Source: Epiperipatus broadwayi
Lineage: Eukaryota > Onychophora > Udeonychophora > Euonychophora > Peripatidae
Length of the DNA stretch: 64,000 bases
Reading direction: 5' to 3'
Assembly (NCBI GenBank): GCA_028023455.1
Contig: JAQFVV010000559.1
Coordinates: forward strand, 1 to 64,000
In this document: positions 1-12,216 of the stretch, piece after piece
How the letters are laid out: each line of letters starts with the position of its first letter
Numbering within the stretch: the first letter of the stretch is position 1
Notes under the pieces: generated by a model
What the model saw: the letters and a program-made list of their open reading frames with translations, nothing else
The model's database searches: none
What the model was told of the DNA's origin: nothing
Translations under genes and position numbers: made by a program

Positions 1-402
1 ATAAGCAGACAGTGGCATTATATATATATTTTATATAAATAAATTTTGTGAAATTATTTAAAACTAAATTTGATCTCTTATTTTATTGATTCCTATCACT
101 ATCTCGGTCTATATATATATATTTTCTGCATTTCTTTTGTAAATCCATAGACATTAATTAGCCACCCAAGCTTCTTTTAGTATAGAGTCCTTTGTTTCTC
201 CCTGACCACCAGGCACCGGTCAAAGGTTATACAAGTAGTGGCATCAGATACATTATCACATAGATGGCGCTGTGAAATTTGGACTTTAGATTTGAACTTA
301 GTATATCTAGAAGGCAACCCCTCCTAGAATGTTCAGTTTCATGTCTGGGGTTTGAATTCTGCAGTGTGTTAGCGAGATAGACGATTCTGACTGTTACAAT
401 AT
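1..402. repeat. Dispersed repeat A, copy 1
   Basis: A block of about 400 bp that recurs almost base for base at 49508-49901 in the same orientation; the differences are a handful of substitutions and short indels in the AT runs. It ends in a tract with a B-box-like string (GGGTTTGAATTC, near 349) followed by GTTAGCGAGATAG and a TTACAATAT terminus. It has no ORF. The window begins inside or exactly at its left edge, so the true start cannot be placed here. A SINE-like or other short interspersed origin is possible but not shown. Confidence 0.8.
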
Positions 403-403
403 A

Positions 404-780
404 TGTTGAACTATTTCCGTGATCTCATATTAAATATTGAATATTCTTAGATAATTTTAACTTTATTTGAATTTTTAGTTACATTCAATTGTTAATAATA
501 GCACACATGTTCATATAAACACAATGTTTTGAGTGGTGATATTATTTTCTCTTCTTCAGATATTGCTGGCCTGATCAATTGACAGTACTGGTATGGGAAT
601 GGAACCTATAGATTGGTCAGGCCAACAACACCCAAATAAAAGGAAACAATATCACTCAAAACATTGTGTATATACTAACCTGTGTGCTATTATTAACATT
701 TGAATGTAATTGGAAAATTTAAATAAATTTTCTAAAGCCATTCAATGTTATAATATGAGATTATGGAAATAGTACATTAT
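404..780. repeat. Head-to-head pair of SINE 3' tails forming a palindrome
   Basis: The left half (about 404-590) read on the minus strand and the right half (about 613-780) read on the plus strand are the same sequence. Both contain the tract AAAACATTGTG, then TGTGCTATTATTAACA, then ATTCAAT and a GGAAATAGT end. The middle carries the reverse complement of a tRNA-like B-box region (GGTATGGGAATGGAACC) and of CTGGTCAGGC. Both halves match the 3' body of the tRNA-derived SINE at 62253-62525, so this is two SINE copies joined head to head, the left one keeping a piece of its tRNA-like head. Confidence 0.75.
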
Positions 781-1165
781 ATGAATGCAACCAAAATGAC
801 ATCATCACAAATCTTCAGGCAAACAATATGAACTCTGGTTTCTAAATATAAAATAACCTATAAAATTTTGGAGTTTGAATGCATCCATGTTTTTTGTAGT
901 GATTTTTCTACCTAAACAAAATGTTTGGGATAATCAATTTTTGTGTGGAGTAAAAATTTAATAACAGCAGATTATTTTATTTTACAGTCCCAATATCATT
1001 ATTTTTAATAACATCTGGCCCAAGTCTGCTATTCGTATGAATATATGCATTTAAGTATCCAAGAAGAACAAATGATCTTTTAATAGTAATGCTGTAATAA
1101 TACTATCCAACAGGGAACAAAAGTTTTTGCTTTTTACATTCTCTGAATCCAATGTTGGAAAATGA
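781..1165. other. AT-rich spacer, nothing recognised
   Basis: AT-rich sequence between the SINE-tail palindrome and the first family B insertion. No ORF with recognisable content and no repeat shared with the rest of the window was seen. Confidence 0.4.
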
Positions 1166-1179
1166 GCACTAACAGCATT

Positions 1180-1430
1180 AAAACAGGCAAAACTCTCCAT
1201 ACAGTAGGGCCACTCAGCACAAACCAGAGTAATCACTGGATTCTAGAAGGCTTGTGCATAAAATCCCCATCTAGTTCCTACTCATTCAATATCCCCAGAC
1301 TAGTTTCTGACTTGTGGCCTTCATCAGTGAGGAGCCTTGAACTGAGTGGCAATACTGTATGGATAGTTTTTCCTGTTTTAATAACAGTTATAAACAAGCT
1401 TAAGAAATGGCGATCATGTGATGTTTATTG
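1180..1430 (-). mobile_element. Family B retroelement, copy B1 (hammerhead-like)
   Basis: The minus strand ends in the family's conserved 3' terminus (CTCTCC and GGCAAAAC on the plus strand near 1185-1200), and the opposite edge has the GATCATGTGA inverted fragment near 1412-1424. The insertion is bracketed by 14 bp direct repeats, GCACTAACAGCATT (1166-1179) and GCACTAATAGTATT (1431-1444), two mismatches apart, read as a TSD. At 1292-1333 the minus strand reads TCCTCA CTGATGA ... GAAACTAGTC TGGGGA, a hammerhead-like core whose flanking hexamers can pair as stem I. The small ORF covering it is a repeat artefact. Confidence 0.75.
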
Positions 1431-1444
1431 GCACTAATAGTATT

Positions 1445-3110
1445 GTGCAAGGCAAGTTTTAGCATCATTAGTTTTTCATTGATACAATGAGGAAATCCAA
1501 GAATAGAGGCTATTAAATTAGATTTTACAGTAAATTCAACACCATGCATTCTCCCATCACTAAATTGATCTACTATTTCAAAAAATATTTGTAGCTATCC
1601 AACTGTTTTATTAAACTTTTTTATTCTGGAAGATGAGTTTTATTAAAAGCACCTATATTCAACTCAAATCTTGGTGGTTTTTTTTTATTTTCCAGTGCTG
1701 CACTTCATTCTGACCTTGAAAGAATGTGTATCAAGTAAAGTTTACACATTCAATGTACTTACATTTAAAAAAAATATTCATAATATTTATCTTTAGTATT
1801 TTCATTGCCTCTTGTTTTACTATTTCTACCGATATTATTATTGTTTAAATCAGTTTAATAACTAACTTTCCAAACATGTTAACAAACCAGACCATGTGAA
1901 ATAGGGCATATTCGATTGCATTCTTTAGGTCTCTTCCACTTCCATGGTGGCAGAAAAATCCACAAATAGAACAATGAAACATACAGCCTTTTCTATCTGA
2001 AATTACTGTTTTAAATCCAATTCCAAACTGACTCTTTAGTGATGATACTGCCTTAAACAAAAATATGACAACTAAAAAATTCCAGACTATTAAGCCTAAC
2101 CCATCATTTCTTTTTTAATTTTTTGGGGGTTGGGCTGAAAAATGAAAAAGGGGTTAGAAATATTGGGCTGGCATTTAATGGATGAAAATGTGACTTCACG
2201 AACACATAATCCCATTAACAAATTTTTATTGGTCAAATGTTTATGATGACATCTTTCCACAAGGTGTTAAAAACAGACAGGAACCAGCCTCTACTTTGCA
2301 TGAGAGTGGGATAGTGAAAATTACATTGCAGAAATATTATGCACTCCCACTGTTGCAGTTATGATAGGAAAATGATCAATGATAACAAAATCTCATGACA
2401 ATTAGCCTTACACTAATTAAGTGAATAAAGAGGAAATGAAGAAGACAGGAAAGACAGTTTATTATAAACAATATTTAGCCTTTGATGAATCAACACTCTA
2501 TGTTACAAAGCTGCAGGAGATTCTATTGGTCAGGCATTATTTATTTACAGTCAAGCTTTATATCTGATGGACATTCTACAAATCACCACCTGTATAGTTC
2601 ATCAATAGCCTCAGCCCAGCATCTGACTATAATAAAGTGCATGTTTACTATTCAAGTCAGTTGTTATATATATAATATCTAACAATTTATTCTTTTTTAT
2701 ATTAGACAATTATTTTTTTAAATCAGCAATTTTTTCACTATAAAAGCTCAACAATTAAATGATAATAATTAATGAATAAATATTTTACTCAAAATATTAT
2801 TAATTAAAAAGCATTAATCTTTAAATAAATAAAATGTATAATAAATACATTTCAATTGATATGCCTTGTTTAGTAATCAGTAATTTTGCATATGCTATTT
2901 TGAAATGATGTTGATTGAGGTAAAATCTTGCTGAAAAAAATCATGATTTGCTTAATTAAAATGAAACATTCATTAAAAATTATGCTAACACAATGTATGT
3001 TTTGTAATTTATTTATTTTTAGTTGTTTTATACTTTGGTACTAACGATTTTTTTTGTTTATAATGTTTTAAATAAAACTGTATTTTTTAGTGCTATTAAA
3101 AAATAATCAA
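1445..3110. other. AT-rich intergenic stretch without recognised genes
   Basis: Short ORFs occur (for example near 1845-2060 and 2482-2682), but none has a recognised domain, and codon content follows the AT-rich background. No dispersed repeat of the other families was seen here. A diverged gene fragment cannot be excluded without a protein search. Confidence 0.35.
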
Positions 3111-3210
3111 TAGTTTCTCCAATGTACATATTTCATGCTGAACCAGCACTCTTCAGTTGGTCCAGAGCATTATCTCCCACGCATATATATAATCAGTGTG
3201 TAGTTTTATA
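3111..3210 (-). mobile_element. Family C fragment with hammerhead motif (C1a)
   Basis: Read on the minus strand this matches the ribozyme part of family C (compare 20100-20160, 44110-44170, 50060-50125, 52170-52240). The fragment is followed by a family C tail on the opposite strand (3238-3324), so the two pieces face each other as in the larger palindrome at 49977-50510. The stretch includes the hammerhead described separately at 3119-3160. Confidence 0.7.
3119..3160 (-). ncRNA. Hammerhead ribozyme motif, type I, probably inactive
   Basis: On the minus strand: stem I CCAA/TTGG, core CTGAAGA (fits CUGANGA), stem II GTGCTG/CAGCAT, then GAAA and a short stem III. The base before the predicted cleavage nucleotide is C rather than U (GTACA where relatives have GTATA), which breaks the A15.1-U16.1 pair and the NUH rule. 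The fold is therefore preserved but cleavage is unlikely. Confidence 0.65.
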
Positions 3211-3237
3211 TTAAGATAGCAAATCTACAAACTTTTT

Positions 3238-3324
3238 CTCATGTGTGGTCATATGTATTGATTATATTAGATAGAGTGAATGACTGAAAAGAGCTTGAAA
3301 CTCTGAGTTCAAATCCCTTTTAAT
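3238..3324 (+). mobile_element. Family C tRNA-like tail (C1b)
   Basis: Matches the downstream half of family C: a TGTGTGGTCATATGTAT tract, then a GATAGAGTG region, then a T-arm-like string GAGTTCAAATCCC with a B-box match. The SINE at 3325-3435 has inserted into its 3' end, splitting off AAATCCCCTTTAAT as a target duplicate. Confidence 0.6.
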
Positions 3325-3435
3325 GTCAAGCATTGTTAGTCGAGAGGTCAGTGTAGCCACCTTGCAAGCAAGCAATTGGTTGCAGACGGTTGATGCAGGT
3401 TCGCCTCCTGGCAGATGGTATGACATAAGGAAAAA
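3325..3435 (+). mobile_element. tRNA-derived SINE, family D copy D1
   Basis: Short tRNA-like retroposon beginning GTCAAGCATTG and ending in an A-run. It has an A-box-like GTCGAGAGGTCAGTG region and a B box in GGTTCGCCTCC. It is bracketed by 14 bp TSDs: AAATCCCTTTTAAT (3311-3324) and AAATCCCCTTTAAT (3436-3449). The central part carries a small expansion (repeated GCAAGCAAG) relative to other copies. The host site is the tail of a family C copy. Confidence 0.85.
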
Positions 3436-3510
3436 AAATCCCCTTTAATTAAATCTGACTTAAATATATATATTATACTTGTATTTAAGTATTACAAAAT
3501 CAATAGTCTT

Positions 3511-3583
3511 GTCAAGCATTGATGGCCTAATGGTTAGCATAGCTGTCTTCCAAGCAGCTGGCCCGGGTTTGACATAAGAAAAA
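3511..3583 (+). mobile_element. tRNA-derived SINE, family D copy D2 (internally deleted)
   Basis: Same head as D1 (GTCAAGCATTG) with a clear A box (TGGCCTAATGGTTAGC) and CCCGGGTTTGACATAAG, but lacking the bases between the B box and the end. It ends in an A-run. TSDs are AAATCAATAGTCTT (3497-3510) and AAATCAATAGTTTA (3584-3597), 14 bp with two mismatches. It lies only 75 bp from D1, in the same orientation. Confidence 0.8.
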
Positions 3584-4055
3584 AAATCAATAGTTTAACT
3601 TTTTTTTTTTGCCAAAATGCAAACAAATTAAATAAAATTAGGTTTAAAAGTAATGCTGTTCACTGTAATTTTAATAATGTAAAGGAATAATTTTTTCTGC
3701 CAATATTTTGCCTAGAAGTAAGTACGAATTTCTATAGTTAGAAAATATTAAATAATGTTAGATTAAATAATTAGTATTTTAGGTGATATAGATATTTATA
3801 AACTTATCTTTAGTACACTATAATTCTGTATATAGTGAAAGTTTATTTTTGTGAAAAATATTAGTATTTCTTTTTTTGTGGGTGTGGAGATTATTTATGA
3901 TCATGATAAAAATTTGTTTTGCCTTTAATGTATAAGAAATTTTATTACATATTGCAGAACCAGGATGCTGAATAAAAACCAAACGTAAATAATATTTTAT
4001 ACTTATTATATTTGAAATACAAGTATAATATATATATTTAACCTAGATGTAATTA

Positions 4056-4135
4056 CAGGGGATTTGAACCCAGTGATTCAAGCTCACAACAGTCATCCAC
4101 TCTATCCAATATAACTTATACACATGATCAAGTGT
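4056..4135 (-). mobile_element. Family C tRNA-like tail (C7)
   Basis: On the minus strand it reads from ATGTGTATAAG through GGATAGAGTGGATGACTG to a GGGTTCAAATCCCC B box, the tail shared by family C copies at 3238, 20200, 50450 and 52270. The hammerhead part is absent. Confidence 0.6.
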
Positions 4136-4351
4136 ATTTTATTGCTATATATTATAAAGACAATACCAATACTATGTTTTTAGAAAAACCTTGCACGTAA
4201 TAAATACATTCTTAATACAGTTTCAGTGCTGAACATTATTTTCAAAAGTAAGTTAAAGTCTTTAACAAGAGGGAATGCATTAATGTGGTATTTAATATTT
4301 TCAAAGTTTTCTCTGAATAGATGTTATTAGTACTGTGTGTAATTTTGATGG

Positions 4352-4500
4352 TAATTTTATTTGGAAGATAATAATCTCTCCTCACCTATGCCATGTGGCT
4401 AGAATAGAGTATCCTCACTTTTAATATCACTGATTTAATATATTATAGCATAGTGGTGTGTGAGTGATGAGGGATTATTGTCTTTTAAATAAAATTACAC
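4352..4500. repeat. Palindromic foldback element (family F)
   Basis: Imperfect terminal inverted repeats: the left arm contains AATTTTATTTGGAAGATAAT and CTCCTCACCTATGCC, the right arm GCATAGTGGTGTG and GATTATTGTC ending AAATAAAATT. Arms are about 45 bp and the whole element about 150 bp. No coding capacity; resembles a MITE or foldback hairpin. No obvious TSD. Confidence 0.55.
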
Positions 4501-5479
4501 TATGATACTGCCTAGTAAAATTCATTGATCATTTCATAATTTTGATGATAGATATTATAGTTATTTTCGGTATATTATTTAAGTTTTTTTTTAAATTATA
4601 TAATGTATAAGTTTTGTGCAATACTTATTTAAGATGAATCTTATCATTTTATCTTATGAGAATGACACTCCATTTATGATATAATTATCCTATGTAGGTC
4701 ATACAAAATGGCTGCCATTTAAAAAGCATTGCATATTTTTAAAGGTTTTTATTGATAATAATCAATTCTTATTCAAAGCAATGGAAGTAAATTAATGATG
4801 ATTAGTATCTTTTTAAATGTAGGGGTCAAAGTATTGTAAAGGTTTTTTTGATTAAAATATTAAATTATAGAATGTTTTGAAGAAGACTGTATTGTTCATC
4901 AAAATAATTTTTCATTCAAGCCTAATATAATTCATTAAATGCAATATTATTAAAGTTAAAAGTTACATAACAACTTATAATAGATGTCCTAAATACTAAA
5001 ATATAACCCTATATCAATACTTGGTAAGCAATATATAAATCTTTCAATGTAATAATAATAAATATTATAAAAATTTTTAAATACTTTTTAACATTTACTA
5101 TTCATTGAATATTATGTTCAACCTTTTGGAATGCTTTTATAGTTTTTGCATTTATCTGCTTTGTCATTTGCTAGTAGCTATTGTATTTAATCTTTCATTC
5201 ATATTACCTTTGTAATATTAGTATTATGTAAAACGTTCTATAATATATATTATATTTATATAATTTATGTACCAAGATATTTTTTGTATTAATATCGCCA
5301 TGATTTTAATTCTTGAAATATTTGGATACATTTTCTCCATTATCCAATTATTCCAAAAATTAAAGATACAGAGATATTAATGCAAAAACTATTTATATGC
5401 ATAAATGGTATAAATATAATCTTTTATAGAGGGTTTAACATTAATATTAATAGTTTATATTTTAAATATAATAATGAAT

Positions 5480-5626
5480 ATTGGAGTATGGGTGATGGGT
5501 TGTACAATTAATGGGTAATGCCATCAATATTTATAAATGAATTAGAAATTAAAATAATAAAAAATATACCAAGAAATAACACATTATTCTAGTTATGTTG
5601 ATGATACTTTATTAATTGGTAAGAAA
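5480..5626 (+). pseudogene. Penelope-like element reverse-transcriptase remnant
   Basis: Reading frames interrupted by frameshifts and stops give pieces typical of PLE RT: a MGC-type motif, then IFINELEIKIIKNIPR in one frame (about 5520-5570), and YVDDTLLIG, the RT catalytic YxDD box, in another (about 5597-5623). Only the palm region around the active site survives. The copy is truncated on both sides, and a very long TTA microsatellite follows about 90 bp downstream. Other PLEs in the window (24880, 61313) have the same motif order. Confidence 0.65.
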
Positions 5627-5711
5627 TAAGTTATAAATAATATTTACAATGAATTTAATAATGGTTGAATTTAAATCTGAGAAAAAATATTGGTCCCAAC
5701 ACATATCAGGC

Positions 5712-5861
<150 letters not shown>

Positions 5862-6493
5862 AATATTTTCCCATGAATTAGGATTCTGTTATTATTAATT
5901 ATATATATATAAATTCAGAATTATGAACTTTTTTTTATATTCCTAAAAGTTAATTATCTTCTGTTCTATTTTTAGGTTTTTCAAAAATAAGTTACATAAG
6001 TAAATTATTTACATTTCTGTTAATAGTTTTTGCTTTTTAAAAGTTCTGTTCGTTTCTTCTTTTATTGGAGATTTGCTTAATGGATTGTAAAACATTAATG
6101 TAGCAAGTATTTTTATTATTATTAATAATAAAGTGTTTTTTATTATTAATAAGTCGACAATATTGGAACATATAGAAATATTATAAAATGTTATTAATCT
6201 TATCGACTATTTATTTATAGATCTATAATATAATAATTTCTTATCATATGTAAGTAGTTCGATATTTTATAGATTTTAAGTCTACAGGAATTATTTTGAC
6301 ATTATATAGTAAGTTACTTAAAAATTAAGGTAATTGGATTCTGCATCAAAGAAAATGGAAAATAAATCTCAGATTGGCCAATAGAATGAACATTTTCATC
6401 ATATCATTTTAAGGCATTAAGATGTTTGATTTCTTTAGCAAATAATCTTATGATTAGTAAATTAATTAATATACAACACATTTTTTTAAAATG

Positions 6494-6562
6494 AAGGATC
6501 TCATAATGTAACGATAGTGCATTCATATATCACATGTGCAATCTGAGTTTGAATCCAGGCTG
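6494..6562 (+). mobile_element. tRNA-like SINE head, family E copy 1
   Basis: Shares the string TAATG-TAACGATAGTGCATTC-type A-box region and a TCTGAGTTTGAATCCAGGCTG B-box region with 56796-56862. The spacing of the two boxes, about 45 bp, suits a Pol III internal promoter. A T-rich tract follows. No TSD was found. Confidence 0.55.
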
Positions 6563-7030
6563 GGTAAACTTGAATTTTTTTTTCCAAGTTTCAATTAGGT
6601 AAAATTTTTTTTCCAGACAATAGTAGTAACTAAATAATGGTTAGGTAGTAAATGGATATGTTGATATATTTGTCAGAGAGGCAATCCTCATAAGTTCCAC
6701 AATTACTTCTTAAATTATCTTGGAAATATGTTTGCTCAAAAGTGGACGGTTCAAAGATTTGTTTTTACACCTATAACCATTGAATCAATAATTTTCCAAG
6801 TCTATTCATATCAATGCACTGCCCTCTAGTGTTAGATTTGCATTGTAAATATAAAATGTTTATTTCACTTTCCACTTTTTTAAAGGATAGGTAGTTAATC
6901 CAACAAATAATATTAAATAGGAAAAATATTCACTGGTATTCAGATGTCAGTGAAGTGTCATATAATCATTGACATAACTAGCACTTGGAATTGCTTATTG
7001 AGCCACTATTGTATAATTGATAAATCTTTA

Positions 7031-8015
7031 CATCACATGATCACCATTTATTATGCTTACATAAGCTATTTACACAGAGGCTAAACTTTCCATTCAATAG
7101 CACCATCAGTTTAAGCCAGAGTAATCATTGGATGCTAGAAGGTTTGTAAAAAAATCCCTATCTAGTGCCTATTCATCCAATATCCCCAGACTAGTTTACA
7201 GCTTGTGGTTTTCATCAGTGAGGAGACTTGTATCTGAGTGCACCGCAGCTAGTTCTTAGGATCTAATACAACCCTCAAGAAGCCATCTTTTACATTATTA
7301 GCTAACTATAAGCTTTAAGTCCAAAATGAAAACACAATAATGTTTTCAATTCAAGCTCATTAGCTTGTATAGTTGTATAAATCTGAAAAAGTGGCTGCTG
7401 GAGGGTTTCGTTGAATTCTAAGATATAAATGCAATGCTGTCAGATCCAAGGCTTCTCACTGATAACAAGCTGGAAACTAGTCTAGGGATATTGGATAAGT
7501 AGGAACTAGATAGGGATTTTATGCACAAACCTTCTTGCATCCATTTATTACTCTAGTTTGCACTGATGGCATTACTGTATGGAATATTTAGTCTCTGTGT
7601 AAGTATAAGAAATGGTGTTCATCTAATGTTGAGTGGTTTCCTGCCCAATATGATTATAGTGGCTCTGGTTATTAAAGAACCATAGACACCAAAAAGTATG
7701 GATGCTGAACTGAGTTCAGATATATACAACTATACAAGCTAATGAATCTGAATTGAAAACATTATTGTGTTTTCATTTTGGACTAAAAGCTTTATAGTTA
7801 GCTAATAAAGTAAAAGGTGGCTGCTGGAGGGATGCATTTTATCCTAAGATCTAGGTGCAGTGCCTCACTGATGAAAGCCATAAGCTGGAAACTAGTCTGG
7901 GAATATTGGATGAGTAAGCACCAGATAGGGATTTTATGCACAAACCTTCTTGCATCCATTGATTATTCTGGCTTGCACTGGCAGTGCTACTGTATGAGGA
8001 GTTTAGCCTCTGTGT
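7031..8015 (+). mobile_element. Family B retroelement, long copy B2 with two repeat units
   Basis: A 985 bp insertion flanked by the 10 bp direct repeat TAAATCTTTA (7021-7030 and 8016-8025). The first 360 bp or so is inverted relative to the rest, starting with the family's GATCACCATTT edge. The remaining part has two direct units, each with GTGGCTGCTGGAGGG (about 7389 and 7814), offset by roughly 410-425 bp. Each unit carries a hammerhead-like core: one decayed at 7453-7490 (CTGATAAC, stem II lost), one better preserved at 7863-7900 (CTGATGA, AGC/GCT stem, GGAAACTAGTC). The 3' edge is GTTTAGCCTCTGTG. The two antiparallel short ORFs inside are repeat artefacts. Confidence 0.8.
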
Positions 8016-8099
8016 TAAATCTTTATTTAATTGGATCAAAATAGATTTAGTATCAGTGACATATAAAAAGGAATTATACACAGAATATAACTAAAGAAA

Positions 8100-8540
8100 A
8101 TAATCTACAGTGATTTTTTTGTACATTTTTTATTGTTTGGAGCAAAATTTTCTGATGCTGTACTGTGAACAGTTTAGTGTAGTCATGGAATGGTAAAGTC
8201 TGGGTTAAAGGTTTCAGGCCCATTCTTATCTAAATAATATTAAAAAAAATCAGTTCATACTGAATGAAATTATTCAATGCTTAATCTGCCACTAGGGTGC
8301 TCAAATTTCACATCTCTCAAACATTGAACTACATATAAATAATTATAATTTATACAATTTAACTATAAAATTATTTTTCTAATACTATTTTAATTTATTT
8401 AGAATTAAAACATGGCATTATTTTATATAATATTTCCAAAAATAATTGTTTGTTTTTTTTAAAATTTCTAATATAATTCTTGAATGGATTATATATTGGA
8501 TTAATGTACTTTTATTATTTACTGGTTGACCAAACAGGCA
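8100..8540. other. AT-rich spacer, nothing recognised
   Basis: AT-rich sequence between B2 and an RTE fragment. Includes only short AT runs; no repeat of the window's families was seen. Confidence 0.35.
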
Positions 8541-8544
8541 TATC

Positions 8545-8662
8545 TTTCTAATAATATGCCCAGTTCAGCTCCATTTCAGTTTCTTAATTCTTTCAATGAT
8601 GACTCTTGTTTTCTCACCAACATATCTTGCTTTCAGTCCCTTCTTACTCCCAGCATATCAAG
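8545..8662 (-). pseudogene. RTE-like LINE fragment, region after the RT domain
   Basis: The plus strand around 8550-8660 aligns by eye with 39490-39610 of the main RTE-like element (ATATGCCCAG, TTCTTTCAATGATGAC, CTTACTCCCAGCATA). On the minus strand this is the segment just C-terminal to the RT core, the LGVTRRD-type region. Both ends are truncated and frames are broken. Confidence 0.6.
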
Positions 8663-8899
8663 AATCAACTATTTTCTTCTATAAAAATTTCGGTTGTTTT
8701 CTATTCCCTTGTAACAGCCATTTGATGGCGTTGATGCTATAGAGTTGACAAAGATTATGTTGTGGAAATGGGATGGAGCAGAATATGGAAAAACTTAGAG
8801 TGGGGAATGGAAAATAAAGTGGCTAACAGGTTTATCTGGGCATAATTGCTTAGATCCTCTTGATTTCGTTTAAGGAGAAGCCACAGTACATCACATCAC

Positions 8900-10600
8900 A
8901 TACATATTACGATTCGGGCCGGGCCTGTGATTCTATATAAATATCGGCTTTTTTAGTTTTTGTAATAGGAAATTAGAGGAACTAATAGTAAATAATATTA
9001 CTATTAAAAAAGAACAAACAACAAAATTTAGAAATTCACATTAAATTTAAAAATGATACCGGAATAATTGACATTTTTTGGACAGTAATTAATCATAAAA
9101 TGGTGTTTTTTTTGTGTGTGTATCTGTCAAAAGTTTTTTTAATCGAAAATAAGATGCAATTATACATTTTTTTTTTCAATTTACACAAAATTGCTAAATT
9201 CACGCTAAATTTACAAATAATACTAGACTAATCTGCTTTTTTTTGTTTTTGGACAGTAATTAATCAGAAAGTGGGTTCTTTTTGTTAGTGTGTATACATA
9301 AAAAGTACCGTTCTTTAAATACTATTTCAAAATGATACCTGACTATGTTGCATTTTTCTACTTAATTAACGTATTTAGATATACTAAAAACAGAAGTAAA
9401 TATTTCAAAATGTGTTATGCTGTTTATATTGTTTAAAATTTTTTGAATTATTTGTGACTTTATTCAATCATATAGATTATTAAATAACATTAATTTTTAT
9501 TTAATTATTTGTATTTTTCAAAAATTAATTATAATTAAGTTAGAATTTAATTCCACTTTGGCATTATTCTGTTATTCGTTATTTAAAATGGCATTAAATT
9601 CTTTAACAATTATAATTAATATTTTAAAAATAGAAATAAATAAAACAAATCATTGAATTTTTTTTTTTTAATTTCACGGTTTAACAATTTTCTATAAATT
9701 ACTACTAAAAAAAACTATATATACAAAATCCCTCTTATTTGGTCAAATGGATAAAACTGTTGTTCTTAAGTTGGTGTTCAGGGGATGGAATATCATATGA
9801 AATCAAGAGCAACTGACTATATTTTCTAGAAAACAATAACATAGTTATTTTAAAACCTTGTGAGCATACCAGTTTATTGTTTTAATTCTTCAGAATATTT
9901 TCTTTTTAAAGAAAATATTTTAAAGAATTATAAATATATTATTGTGATATTATTATAAATATATTATTATTATTGTTTCACTCTAATACAATCTGTAATT
10001 GTAATTTTCTATTATAATCTGAAGTTCTACAATAATAGATAAAAATGACATATCTATAATTTTGAAGGGAATATTTTCATTTTAGAGACTATGGCTTAAT
10101 GTTCTTGGAGATTCATCTAAGATAGGAATTTTTCTTATTTTTAAAAATTGAAATAAATATTCTCAAAAATATTTTCAATGGTTTTGTAAATATTTAAACA
10201 AGTTGAATAATGCCAATATTTACGTTTTTCTATTATCTAGAATGCAAATTTTTTTCCCTGTCAGTTATTTACTTTAATAGATATTGTCTTAGTAAAACTC
10301 AGAATTTTAGGTTTTAAATCAAGTTTCATCTGGTAAATAAAAAAAAAAATCAAATTCCTTTGAGCAAGCAAATACAAACTTTTATGCTTGAAGAGAAAAT
10401 GGAGTATTACAATATCACGTGACTGAATTCAGAGCAATTAATCACATGACTGGCTTCAAAGCAAATAATTGTTTGATGATTTATAATGAACTGCTTAATT
10501 TTTTAAATGAGATGAAAACTTTCATAAAGTATATTGCAAGTAATATGTTGATTTTTTTTAAAATAATAAAGTCTGAAATAATGATAAATATAAATGATAT
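8900..10600. other. AT-rich intergenic stretch, no gene recognised
   Basis: Very AT-rich with many homopolymer runs. Around 9090-9270 two diverged tandem segments share GACAGTAATTAATCA (near 9081 and 9253), so a partial local duplication of about 170 bp exists. A short ORF at 10419-10604 has no recognisable content. Confidence 0.4.
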
Positions 10601-10604
10601 ATAA

Positions 10605-10774
10605 TATTTTATAATAAATGATTTTATTTACTGTGGACTAAAAGAAATTTGTTTTTTCAACCATAATTAAGGCTTTTATATTTAACTTGAAATAAAACTC
10701 CCAATTGTGATTGAAAAAATAGATATTTTTAGGTCTTTTAGTCCACAATCAATAAATGCATTTATTATAAAATG
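10605..10774. repeat. MITE-like element with about 42 bp terminal inverted repeats
   Basis: The left end reads ATTTTATAATAAATG then CTGTGGACTAAAAGA; the right end is its inverted copy, TCTTTTAGTCCACA then CATTTATTATAAAAT. Inner bases (TTTTTTCAACC and GATTGAAAAAAT) also pair. Length about 170 bp, no coding capacity. Its AT-rich ends would suit a TA-targeting MITE, but the TSD is ambiguous in AT-rich flanks. Confidence 0.6.
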
Positions 10775-10779
10775 TTTTT

Positions 10780-12210
10780 TATATATACTATTTTTAAGTT
10801 TTTAGTATTTAGATATTTTTTTCTCAATATTAAACATCATAGTTTGATTAATATTGAAAAATAAATTCTACTCATATACAGAATACTTTTGTTTATTTAG
10901 AAAGTATTTTTAAATAATCAACTTTTACAATCAAGAAAAAAAAATCATACATTTCTTAAAAAGGTGAACTTTTCCAATCAAGATTTATTTTTATTTCAAT
11001 TGTAGTGGATCATTAATATTTATTAGTGTGTTTTATAATATATATCACCCTCTCATATACATCACTGAAAAATTACTGAATTGATGTCAATATAATTAAA
11101 ATTTGATCTGACCCCACATCTGCAATAAAAATAGCTGAGAATCTATTTAAAATATTTCATTATCAAATTACTGTATCATACATTTATAACATATAGTACA
11201 AAATTTGAAGGAATTTTATTTAATGGAAATGTATTAAACTTCGATTTCAAAATTTTGTCTAAACAAACAAACAGAGTTGCTAACTTAAATAAAGATGTTT
11301 AAAATTCTTTTTTTTTTTCTAAATGAGTAAAGTTGAATAAAAAATATACTAGAAATACTTTAATGATGTATTTCTATTTGATTTTATAATTTTTTTTTTT
11401 TCATAGTTCAGAGTAGATTTTTTCTTTCTCTTTTATATATTAAACATTCAGTTTTAAATTATAGGGTTCTAATAGAAAATAGGCATGAAAAAATTGTAAT
11501 AATATAGGACAAGTCTAAAATTGCTTTATTTTTTCCAAATCAAATGACACTGCTCTCGTGGTGAAATAGGTAATACTTTGTTCTATAATATTCATGATCT
11601 GATTTCAAATTCAAAATAAAAATAGTATAAAAACTTTTAAAAATATTTGAAACAATTTAAAAAAACCTCAGTTTTTTTTTTCAAGTAACCCACAAAACTA
11701 TAATTATTTGCAAGTAATTACATTCTTTTTAACTGGGAAGAAATTATAAATATTTGGATTGATCAAAGAATGACAATGGGTTAATTATAAATGACAATTC
11801 TAATAAGATACAACCACTATCTCAAAAGATAGGTATTTTTTATCTACAATTCCTGGCTTCATAATTAGTATTACTTTTAAAATCAGTTGAAGATTTGTTT
11901 TATTAACAATACTGGTTGGGATCATAAGCTTATAATATGTAATAGTAATTAATTTAATCTACACAGAGATAAATTCATTCAAAAACTAAGTTATATCGTT
12001 CTACAAAATGTTAAATAAAAAAATCCTTATACATTAAAGATAATAAATATTTTAAAATAAAATGCTCTTCTATTTGCTTTTTGTTTTTATATGAATTATT
12101 AACAAAGATGTTTTTTTTAAAAAAAACGTAAATTTTTATAATATACTTAAATACTTAGCATATTTCTAAACAATTTATAATGTTGTATTTATATGTGCTT
12201 TGAGCATTTC
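10780..12210. other. AT-rich intergenic stretch, nothing recognised
   Basis: AT-rich with poly-A and poly-T runs; no ORF or shared repeat supported. Confidence 0.35.
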
Positions 12211-12216
12211 ATCTTT

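Noticed and set aside
7817-8081. Opposed ORFs over the family B copy
   Set aside because: They fall entirely within the non-coding repeat, and equivalent frames are closed in other copies.
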